Assembly (NCBI GenBank): GCA_026785745.1
Contig: JAJAZO010000374.1
Coordinates: 1-8,218, forward strand
Direction of reading: 5' to 3'
Length of the DNA: 8,218 nt
Origin: Chitinophagaceae bacterium
GTDB taxonomy: Bacteria; Bacteroidota; Bacteroidia; Chitinophagales; Chitinophagaceae
Notes under the pieces: generated by a model
Seen by the model: only the letters and a program-made list of their open reading frames with translations
The model's database searches: none
Told to the model about the DNA's origin: nothing
Translations under genes and position numbers: made by a program
Part shown: in pieces, positions 1-5,248 of the stretch
Layout of the letters: each line of letters opens with the position of its first letter
How positions within the stretch are numbered: the stretch's first letter is position 1

Positions 1-36
1 ACTTCTCCTGAAAACAATTTTCAGCATCGCCTTATC

Positions 37-86
37 GGAGTCTGTGCCCCCTCTCCACCCGTGGAGAGGACCGGGGTGAGGACTCC
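37..86. repeat. GC-rich nested hairpin of the CCTCTCC/GGAGAGG type
   Basis: CCTCTCCAC (50-58) and GTGGAGAGG (61-69) are perfectly complementary, giving a stem of about eight pairs with a four-base loop. GGAGTC (37-42) and GACTCC (81-86) form an outer stem around it. The stretch after the hairpin, ACCGGGGTGAGG (70-81), resembles repeats I recall in many Bacteroidota spacers. It lies directly beyond the operon terminator. Positions 1-36 show no gene, promoter or other repeat that I can support. Confidence 0.7.
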
Positions 87-134
87 AAAAACAAAAACCA
101 TTAAACCGCTTCCTGGTTTAATGGTTTTGGTTTT
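87..134 (-). terminator. Rho-independent terminator of the act-cox operon
   Basis: A perfect 14-bp inverted repeat (94-107 with 115-128, loop GCTTCCT at 108-114) extends after one mismatch by five more pairs (88-92 with 130-134). Read on the minus strand, the stem is followed by TTTTTGTTTTT, the classical terminator layout, starting 17 bp after the subunit IV stop. The stem is AT-rich but long. Read on the plus strand it is followed by GGTTTTGGTTTT, so it could also stop a convergent transcript from the left, although no such gene is visible in positions 1-86. Confidence 0.9.
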
Positions 135-151
135 ATAATAATAGGCTTGTT

Positions 152-619
152 TTATTCCTTGCCGCTTTTCTCTGTTGGTTTCTCCTCATGTTTTTCCGCT
201 GCACCATGTTTTTGCGGCATTGTTGTTTCTTTAAAATGCAAATCGTATTTATTACGAAGATTTTTATAGGAATTACCTTCGTAGATAAATGCTATAATAA
301 ACCAGATAAACAGCATCAGCGGTACCACAATAGTCATAATCATGTTCCTGATTTCATCACCCAGGTGCATAAATACAGAAACGATATAATAAGCTTTGGC
401 TATTGTAAGTATGCAAACCACTCCTTTTATACAAAGTATCAGAAAATCTCTGTTTACATCGCTTTTATGCAGGCTGTAAATAGTTAAGCCAATTGCCAGC
501 TCTATAATAGTAATTACAGATAAAAGGATAGTTGTTTTTTTTACCCTTCTCTTAAACTCTTCATCTGAATGATGATGTTCAAAAGTTACTTCCGGCGAAA
601 CTGTAGATGTATGTTCCAT
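152..619 (-). CDS. Cytochrome c oxidase subunit IV-like membrane protein (COX4_pro/CyoD type)
   Basis: This small 155-residue protein has three predicted helices (about 29-49, 58-82, 92-113). That layout matches the prokaryotic oxidase subunit IV/CyoD-like family, which packs against subunits I and III and is thought to aid assembly. The best sequence marker is 'AKAYYIVSVFMHL' (74-86), matching the 'K-A-x-x-[VI]-x-x-F-F-M-H-L' helix II motif of that family. The N-terminus has a His cluster (H15-H17). The C-terminus (about 115-155) is a charged, Lys/Glu-rich tail that looks disordered and is longer than in minimal family members. It is the last gene of the operon: 17 bp after its TAA stop lies a strong terminator. 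The assignment rests on the motif, the three-helix pattern and its position after the subunit III genes; the family is poorly conserved, so function beyond 'oxidase accessory subunit' is inference. Confidence 0.85.
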   Translation of the reverse strand: MEHTSTVSPEVTFEHHHSDEEFKRRVKKTTILLSVITIIELAIGLTIYSLHKSDVNRDFLILCIKGVVCILTIAKAYYIVSVFMHLGDEIRNMIMTIVVPLMLFIWFIIAFIYEGNSYKNLRNKYDLHFKETTMPQKHGAAEKHEEKPTEKSGKE

Positions 620-650
620 AATAAACTAAATGACAAATTAAAAAATTCAT

Positions 651-666
651 CCCGGTAGCTATCGGG
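651..666. repeat. Palindrome CCCGGTAGCTATCGGG
   Basis: This 16-bp near-perfect palindrome (seven of eight symmetric pairs, with one G-T type mismatch) has the self-complementary centre TAGCTA. It begins one base beyond the TAA stop of the long-loop subunit III gene and fills part of the 48-bp spacer before the subunit IV gene. The CCCGATAGCTATCGGG form is, to my recollection, a widespread intergenic repeat in Bacteroidota. It has no T-tract on the minus strand, so it is not a standard terminator. Confidence 0.75.
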
Positions 667-667
667 T

Positions 668-1540
668 TTATATCAGATAAAAACAAAGGAAAACAAATAC
701 CCAAACCAAATCCACAAAGTGCCAGTACAAACCAGCTTTTTCAATCATCAGGTAATGGCCTTTATTCTGGAATACATTCTTCTGCGTCATTATCAGCATA
801 ATAATATTAATAATAACTCCTGAGAATACATGGAAGCCATGGAAACCGGTAATGCCATAGAAATATCCACCAAATGCCACAGGCCCTTTTTCACGGATAT
901 GCAGTTCTGCAGCAGACAGCACTCCCCGCATTTGCGGATCAGACATAGCTGCCAGCTTTTCGTGGGTTAGTGAAGCATCCTGGTGATGCATCAGTTCCAT
1001 CAACGTTTCATGTGATGTATTATTTATTGCGGCTGTCAATTCCGGACCTTGTACAAGCTCACCCCAAGGATTACCTCCCATCGTTTGCCCGATCATTTCA
1101 ATTTTACCATCTATTAATGTTGCATGTTCGCCGGTAATAAGGTGATGCCACTCCCAAGCCTGGCAACCCAAAAACGCCAGACCACCTACAATCGTCCAGG
1201 CCATCCATTTTATCACCCCTTTCTTATCTCCTTTGTGCCCGGCATGTACTGCCAACACCATGGTAACAGAACTGATGATAAGAACAAACGTCATTACACT
1301 CACAAACGCCAAGGGAAGGTTAGCATGCCCGGCTCCCGGAAAAGCATTGAACACCACATTCGGATCTGGCCAGAAGTTTTGACTAAACCGGATAGAGCCA
1401 TACGAAATCAGGAATGCTCCAAACGTAAAGGCATCACTCATCAAAAAATACCACATCATCACTTTGCCATACTCCAGGTTGAAGGGGCTTTTTCCGCCGC
1501 TCCACCATTTGGTTTGATGTACTGTTGCTTGTGTTGACAT
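668..1540 (-). CDS. Cytochrome c oxidase subunit III, long-loop paralogue
   Basis: This second subunit III (290 residues) has five predicted helices, near 25-48, 75-99, 110-127, 225-251 and 268-290. Signatures are 'GCQAWEWHHL' (125-134, with E130), 'GITGFHGFHVFSG' (H234, H237) and 'YWHFVDLVWVFVF' (272-284). D36 aligns with the conserved helix III Glu, so unlike the shorter paralogue it keeps carboxylates at both positions. Between helices 3 and 4 it carries about 85 residues (138-222), where homologues such as the mitochondrial protein have a short loop. By subunit III topology this segment should be periplasmic. It is rich in His, Met and acidic residues and contains no motif I recognise. 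The start at 1540 is the first Met and leaves a normal short N-terminus. A CCCG/CGGG palindrome begins directly after the TAA stop, and the subunit IV gene starts 48 bp downstream. Which paralogue occupies the classical subunit III site, or whether both do, cannot be told from sequence. Confidence 0.93.
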   Translation of the reverse strand: MSTQATVHQTKWWSGGKSPFNLEYGKVMMWYFLMSDAFTFGAFLISYGSIRFSQNFWPDPNVVFNAFPGAGHANLPLAFVSVMTFVLIISSVTMVLAVHAGHKGDKKGVIKWMAWTIVGGLAFLGCQAWEWHHLITGEHATLIDGKIEMIGQTMGGNPWGELVQGPELTAAINNTSHETLMELMHHQDASLTHEKLAAMSDPQMRGVLSAAELHIREKGPVAFGGYFYGITGFHGFHVFSGVIINIIMLIMTQKNVFQNKGHYLMIEKAGLYWHFVDLVWVFVFLCFYLI

Positions 1541-1560
1541 ATTAAAAAATTTACCCCAAC

Positions 1561-1576
1561 TCCGCCAACCGGCGGA
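1561..1576. repeat. Palindrome TCCGCC-AACC-GGCGGA
   Basis: Perfect six-base arms (1561-1566 and 1571-1576) surround an AACC loop in the otherwise AT-rich 128-bp spacer between the two subunit III genes. It sits 21-36 bp upstream of the long-loop subunit III start codon on the transcribed strand. The GC-rich arms contrast sharply with the flanks. It could be a mobile palindromic repeat or an mRNA hairpin; there is no T-tract to make it a terminator. The rest of the spacer (1577-1668) shows no convincing promoter. Confidence 0.7.
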
Positions 1577-1668
1577 TCTTTTAAAACCTTACAGAACAAT
1601 ATGTTTGTAAGAATGAAACATTTATTTATTCAATTACAAATCAAAAATCTTTCAACTAATTATTCTGC

Positions 1669-2271
1669 TTACTTACCGCCAATTATGATAAAGAATAACA
1701 GTAAATAAATCCAGAGTACATCTACAAAATGCCAGTAAACCGCCATTACTTCCACCGGAACTGAGCTGTACAGTTTCGTTTTTCCAATAAATGCCTTGAT
1801 GAACATTACTATCAAAGCAATTATTCCACCAATTACATGTATTGCATGTAATCCAAAAATCACATACAGGAATTGCCCGGCACCGGAACCTTTGAAAGTT
1901 ATTTTTTGTGCCCACAAATCCTGAAAACCCAGCCATTGCAACACCACAAAAGCAACGCCCAATAAAAGCGTTACACCAATCAGCATCCTGTACTGGTTCA
2001 TTACCCGTTGCTTAAAAGATCTTAGTGCCATCTGCAGTGTTATACTACTGATGATAATAACTGCAGTAGAAATCCAAAACATATCTGGTATACTCACTGT
2101 TACCCAGTTTGTCTGGTTGCTCTTTACTATAAAAGCACTTGTCAACCCGGCAAACATCATTACAATGCTTCCAATGGCTACCCACATGGTAAACTTGTGG
2201 GGATGGATTTTTTTGCCCCTATCCCCTGAAGGGGTATTTTGAAATTCTTTTATATTCACTTGACTTATCAT
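1669..2271 (-). CDS. coxC: Cytochrome c oxidase subunit III, short paralogue
   Basis: This is a 200-residue haem-copper oxidase subunit III with five predicted helices (about 29-50, 64-84, 97-115, 133-160, 176-197); it lacks the first two helices of the seven-helix form. Subunit III binds lipid beside subunit I and stabilises proton uptake and turnover. Family signatures are 'FGLHAIHVIGG' (H142, H145) and 'YWHFVDVLWIYLL' (179-191). By eye against the mitochondrial protein, the conserved helix III Glu aligns with I36 and the later Glu of 'Q-x-x-E' with G115, so both carboxylates appear absent. Residues 13-19 (TPSGDRG) are encoded exactly by a CCCCT-type intergenic repeat that has become coding; the typical core starts at 'KIHPHKF' (21-27). 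The start at 2271 is the only Met upstream of that core in frame (M29 is inside helix 1). It is separated from ctaB by 59 bp and from the second subunit III by 128 bp. Confidence 0.93.
   Translation of the reverse strand: MISQVNIKEFQNTPSGDRGKKIHPHKFTMWVAIGSIVMMFAGLTSAFIVKSNQTNWVTVSIPDMFWISTAVIIISSITLQMALRSFKQRVMNQYRMLIGVTLLLGVAFVVLQWLGFQDLWAQKITFKGSGAGQFLYVIFGLHAIHVIGGIIALIVMFIKAFIGKTKLYSSVPVEVMAVYWHFVDVLWIYLLLFFIIIGGK
2215..2235 (-). repeat. CCCCT-type intergenic repeat, copy inside the short coxC reading frame
   Basis: This 21-bp unit, read on the minus strand as ACCCCTTCAGGGG followed by ATAGGGGC, forms a small CCCC/GGGG hairpin. It matches the unit at 2311-2331 in inverted orientation at 18 of 21 positions. 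It is exactly seven codons long and encodes residues 13-19 (TPSGDRG) of the short subunit III. Similar CCCCTTCAGGGG units are, from memory, common in Bacteroidota spacers. Confidence 0.8.
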
Positions 2272-2310
2272 TATTCAAAATTTCATTCACACTAAACATT
2301 CATGCCGAAC

Positions 2311-2331
2311 AACCCTTTAGGGGATGGGGGC
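2311..2331 (+). repeat. CCCCT-type intergenic repeat, inverted partner beside the ctaB stop
   Basis: This 21-bp unit reads on the plus strand as AACCCTTTAGGGG followed by ATGGGGGC, and is the inverted partner of 2215-2235 (18 of 21 matches). Its last base is the final base of the ctaB stop codon. The two units enclose 75 bp containing the start codon of the short subunit III, a two-headed arrangement like a REPIN. Confidence 0.8.
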
Positions 2332-3215
2332 TACGTCTTGCTTAACAAAAAAGCCAGCATTACCACCGGTAAATACATATAACTTCCAAACATCACTTTT
2401 CTTGCCGAATCCACATCCATTTTTCTATATAACGTCACGCATCTTCCAATCATAAATAAATTTGCCAGACCAATCAGTACCAAACTTATTATTCCCTGTG
2501 TATTATTATAATTACACATCCCTGTATAATAAGGTGCTATCGTAACCGGCACCAGTAATACAGAATACATGATTGTTTGCATTGCTGTAAACTTTGTTGG
2601 CCCTTCTTGTGCCGGTAACAATTTAAACCCTGCTGTTGAATAATCTTTATGCGACACCCAGGCAATGGCCCAAAAATGGGGAAACTGCCAAAAGAACTGA
2701 AACGCAAATAAAACCCAACCTCCTGTTCCCAGGTTATTATCACCTGCGGCCCAGCCAATCAGGCAAGGCAAGGCTCCCGGAACGGCACCTACTAACACCG
2801 CTATTGAATTTACTTTCTTCAACGGCGTATAAATAAATGCATAGAGAAACAAACTAAAAGCAGCCAATCCTGCCGCCAGCCAGTTGAAATAATTTCCCAG
2901 AATAAAAACACCAAGAGCACCGGTAATGATGGCAAAAGCCCATCCTTCTGTTGCACTCATACGACCTGAAGCTATCGGACGTTTTGCTGTCCGCTTCATC
3001 ATCGCATCGGTATCTTTTTCAACTACCTGGTTTATTGCATTAGCACTGCCTGTTACCAGCATCCCACCTGCAAAGAGCAATAGTATCATCGTCCACTTGT
3101 TCCGCACATAATCTTCGGAACCTTGTGTGAGCAAAAAACTTATCACACTACTGAACACCACCATGATACTCAGCGAAAGCTTTACTAAGGGTAAATAATC
3201 TTTTAACCTACGCAT
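2331..3215 (-). CDS. ctaB (cyoE): Protohaem IX farnesyltransferase (haem O synthase)
   Basis: This membrane UbiA-type prenyltransferase transfers a farnesyl group to haem b to make haem O, the precursor of the haem A used by the adjacent oxidase. The open frame extends to a Met at 3263, but I choose the Met at 3215 (294 residues). The extra 16 residues are largely encoded by a GC-rich intergenic repeat (3221-3253), and 'MRRLKDYLPLVKLSLSIMVVFSS' is where this family normally begins. Numbered from 3215, the first Asp-rich motif runs from N62 through D68 and D70 to 'KRTAKRP' (74-80). 'WQFPHFWAIAW' (176-186) and 'HKDYSTAGFKLLP' (189-201) form the second conserved region. About eight to nine hydrophobic helices follow the family pattern. 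It lies 185 bp after coxA and ends beside coxC; both flanking spacers contain inverted repeat pairs. Haem A synthase (CtaA) is not encoded in this window. Confidence 0.95.
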   Translation of the reverse strand: MRRLKDYLPLVKLSLSIMVVFSSVISFLLTQGSEDYVRNKWTMILLLFAGGMLVTGSANAINQVVEKDTDAMMKRTAKRPIASGRMSATEGWAFAIITGALGVFILGNYFNWLAAGLAAFSLFLYAFIYTPLKKVNSIAVLVGAVPGALPCLIGWAAGDNNLGTGGWVLFAFQFFWQFPHFWAIAWVSHKDYSTAGFKLLPAQEGPTKFTAMQTIMYSVLLVPVTIAPYYTGMCNYNNTQGIISLVLIGLANLFMIGRCVTLYRKMDVDSARKVMFGSYMYLPVVMLAFLLSKT

Positions 3216-3220
3216 CTCCA

Positions 3221-3253
3221 GCCTCCTCCCGACCTCCTCCGAAAGAGGAGGCC
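3221..3253 (-). repeat. CCTCC-type hairpin repeat just upstream of the ctaB start
   Basis: On the minus strand this reads CCTCCTC-TTTCG-GAGGAGG, a seven-bp stem, followed by TCGGGAGGAGGC. It is the inverted partner of 3366-3395. It lies 6-38 bp upstream of the chosen ctaB start and is open in the ctaB frame, which explains the 16-residue N-terminal extension possible from Met 3263. Its GGAGGAGG run near the start codon looks like a ribosome binding site, but that is probably incidental. Confidence 0.78.
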
Positions 3254-3360
3254 ATCGAAACACAGCCCTCGCTTATCGAAAATTCATTATTATATTTCAA
3301 ACATCTTTCTTGCATACTTCATCTTTAACCAACTTTCAAACACTTTACAGAGCCAAGCTC

Positions 3361-3403
3361 TAAAAGCCCCTCCCTTCGGAGGGGTTTGGGGAGGCCACTT
3401 TTA
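3361..3403 (-). repeat. CCCCTCC-type hairpin repeat at the coxA stop; possible attenuator
   Basis: The core is CCCCTCC (3367-3373), CTTC loop, GGAGGGG (3378-3384), then TTTGGGGAGG (3385-3394). TAAAAG (3361-3366) and CTTTTA (3398-3403) form an outer inverted repeat whose right arm contains the coxA stop codon. On the minus strand a strong seven-bp GC stem is followed by GGGGCTTTTA, so a partial terminator or mRNA-stabilising hairpin between coxA and ctaB is plausible. The remainder of the 185-bp spacer (3254-3360) is AT-rich; I find no promoter there matching the Bacteroidota consensus (TTG with TAnnTTTG). Confidence 0.72.
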
Positions 3404-5209
3404 ATGCTTACTCTCATTCTCTCCAATCGGTTCTGTCTGCGGAATAAAATCTCTTCCGTCTTTTGCATAATCATAAGCCCAACGGTGAACCTCAGGAATT
3501 TCTCCATCCCAGTTACCATGACCCGGACGTAAAGGTGTTGTCCACTCCAGTGTATTGGCTTCCCAAGGATTCTTGTTTGTTACTTTTCTACCTTTAAAAA
3601 TGGAGTAGATAAAGTTGAACACAAACATCAGTTGCACAGCAAATACTATTATAGAAACGATGGTAATCATTTTATCCAATTCCGGAAAGCCATTAAAAGA
3701 AACCCAGCCTCTTTTATCAAGATAACGACGGGGGATACCGGCAAGACCCTGGTAGTGCATCGGCCAGAAAATAAGATAAGAACCAATCATTGTTACCCAG
3801 AAATGGATATACCCCAGCGTACTGTTCAGGTAGCGGCCAAACATTTTCGGGAACCAGTGATACACACCGGCAAACATGCCGAAGAAGGACGCTACTCCCA
3901 TTACAATATGGAAGTGAGCCACCACAAACATGGTATCATGCAGGTGAATATCTATTGTTGAGTTTCCCAAAAAGATACCTGTCAATCCACCAGATATAAA
4001 TAAGCTAACGAAACCAATAGCAAATAATGTAGCCGGGGTAAAACGTATGTTACCCCTCCAGAGAGTCGTCAACCAGTTAAATACTTTGATAGCCGCCGGC
4101 ACTGCTATCAATAGCGTTAGCAATACGAAAATGGAGCCGAGGAATGGGTTCAATCCCGTAACAAACATATGGTGAGCCCATACCAGGAAGGCAAGAATGG
4201 TGATAGCAAACAAAGAACCCAACATCGCCATATATCCAAAGATGGGTTTGCGGCTGTTTACCGATAATATTTCCGATACCATTCCCATTGCCGGCAACAG
4301 GATGATATACACTTCGGGGTGGCCGAGGAACCAGAATAAGTGCTGGAATAAAATAGCACTTCCGCCTTCGTTCGGCAATATTTCGCCATTTACTACAATA
4401 TCACTCAGGTAGAAACTTGTACCGAGGTTGCGGTCCATTAACAATAGAATCAATCCAGATAATAATACCGGGAATGATAACACTCCAAGCACAGCGGTGA
4501 AGAACAAAGCCCAGATTGTCAATGGCAACCTGGTCATGCTCATGCCTTTTGTACGCTGGTTAAGAATAGTTGTAATATAATTCAACCCGCCAAGCAGTGA
4601 TGATACAACGAACAACGCCATACTTACTATCCACAAGTCCATACCCAGCTTAGACCCTGATGATGCCTGGCCTAATGCACTCAGTGGGGGATAAACTGTC
4701 CACCCACCTGAAGCAGGGCCGGTGGAAATAAACAAGGATGAAATCATTACCACACTGGCCATAAAGAAAAACCAGTAAGACAACATATTCAGGAATGGAG
4801 AAGCCATATCTCTTGCACCAATCTGAAGAGGAATAAGAAAATTAGCAAATGTTCCGCTCAATCCTGCTGTCAATACGAAAAACACCAGTACGGTTCCATG
4901 CATGGTGATGAGGGCATAATAAAATTCCGGTTGTATCTGTCCGCCTTTTGCCCAGTTACCAAAAAATGTTTCAAGAATTGGGAAAGATTGTTCGGGATAA
5001 CCCAACTGCAAACGGAAGAGTACAGAAAATAAACCACCAATGATAGCCCATACAATTCCAGTGATTAAAAATTGCTTGGCAATCGTTTTATGATCCATGC
5101 TGAAGACATACTTCGCAACAAAGGATTGTTGATGATGGCCATGGTGGTCGCCATGATGCCCCGCATGTGCGGTGTCCGTTCCGGAATGTATATGCAATGC
5201 TTCACTCAT
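3401..5209 (-). CDS. coxA: Cytochrome c oxidase subunit I (aa3-type, A-family haem-copper oxidase)
   Basis: This catalytic subunit reduces O2 to water and pumps protons. The 602 residues form the usual twelve-helix core. Haem a ligands are H104 ('ITMHGTVLVFF') and H434; the haem a3 ligand is H432 ('VAHFHIVMG'). CuB ligands are H297 in 'GHPEVY' with the cross-linking Y301, plus H346 and H347. E299 marks an A1-type D-channel end point, and D134, N123 and N141 fill the D-channel entrance positions. K375 and S312 provide the K channel, but the usual Thr three residues before the Lys is A372. H424 and D425 match the Mg-site pair. The N-terminus carries a His-rich segment (nine His within residues 6-26) before the first helix. 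Met 5209 gives a typical cytoplasmic N-terminus, preceding the family's 'FSMDHKTIAKQFLITG' stretch. The TAA stop overlaps a GC-rich hairpin (3361-3403) that may reduce read-through into ctaB. Confidence 0.98.
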   Translation of the reverse strand: MSEALHIHSGTDTAHAGHHGDHHGHHQQSFVAKYVFSMDHKTIAKQFLITGIVWAIIGGLFSVLFRLQLGYPEQSFPILETFFGNWAKGGQIQPEFYYALITMHGTVLVFFVLTAGLSGTFANFLIPLQIGARDMASPFLNMLSYWFFFMASVVMISSLFISTGPASGGWTVYPPLSALGQASSGSKLGMDLWIVSMALFVVSSLLGGLNYITTILNQRTKGMSMTRLPLTIWALFFTAVLGVLSFPVLLSGLILLLMDRNLGTSFYLSDIVVNGEILPNEGGSAILFQHLFWFLGHPEVYIILLPAMGMVSEILSVNSRKPIFGYMAMLGSLFAITILAFLVWAHHMFVTGLNPFLGSIFVLLTLLIAVPAAIKVFNWLTTLWRGNIRFTPATLFAIGFVSLFISGGLTGIFLGNSTIDIHLHDTMFVVAHFHIVMGVASFFGMFAGVYHWFPKMFGRYLNSTLGYIHFWVTMIGSYLIFWPMHYQGLAGIPRRYLDKRGWVSFNGFPELDKMITIVSIIVFAVQLMFVFNFIYSIFKGRKVTNKNPWEANTLEWTTPLRPGHGNWDGEIPEVHRWAYDYAKDGRDFIPQTEPIGENESKH

Positions 5210-5224
5210 ACTCTTTTATTTTAG

Positions 5225-5242
5225 TAACAACCAAAGTTGTTA
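5225..5242 (-). other. Short hairpin in the coxB-coxA spacer
   Basis: TAACAAC (5225-5231) and GTTGTTA (5236-5242) pair perfectly around a four-base CAAA loop, occupying half of the 39-bp spacer. On the transcript it falls 6 bases after the coxB stop and 15 bases before the coxA start codon. It is AT-rich and weak, has no T-tract, and could be chance or a modest mRNA processing or stability element. Confidence 0.45.
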
Positions 5243-5248
5243 ACTGTT

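Noticed and set aside
188..487. Plus-strand open frame opposite the subunit IV gene
   Set aside because: It lies wholly antisense to a gene with a clear family motif and three membrane helices, and its translation has no recognisable domain.
1124..1537. Plus-strand 137-codon open frame opposite the long-loop subunit III gene
   Set aside because: It is antisense to strongly conserved subunit III coding sequence, and its product is a His/Arg-rich composition typical of complementary-strand translation.
1577..1668. Possible internal promoter before the long-loop subunit III gene
   Set aside because: It is AT-rich with many TTG and TTT runs, but no pair of elements fits the Bacteroidota consensus well enough to report.
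1673..1936. Alternative-frame minus-strand ORF inside the short coxC gene
   Set aside because: It is an out-of-frame reading of the same conserved gene; the coxC frame is intact end to end, so this does not indicate a frameshift.
2966..2985. Partial match (AAGCTATCGG) to the CCCGGTAGCTATCGGG repeat inside ctaB
   Set aside because: Only half of the palindrome matches and it encodes conserved enzyme sequence, so it is most likely chance.
3254..3360. Possible internal promoter for ctaB
   Set aside because: I looked on the minus strand for TTG and TAnnTTTG at suitable spacing. The nearest match (GATGTTTG) lacks the leading TA and has no correctly placed upstream TTG.
2215..3403. Idea that the repeated units form a CRISPR array or insertion-sequence ends around ctaB
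   Set aside because: The units are too few, of two families, in inverted pairs and unevenly spaced, and no transposase or cas gene is present; ctaB itself is an ordinary member of this operon type.
3632..3961. Plus-strand open frame opposite coxA
   Set aside because: It overlaps the conserved catalytic region of coxA on the other strand, with no plausible protein features or spacing of its own.
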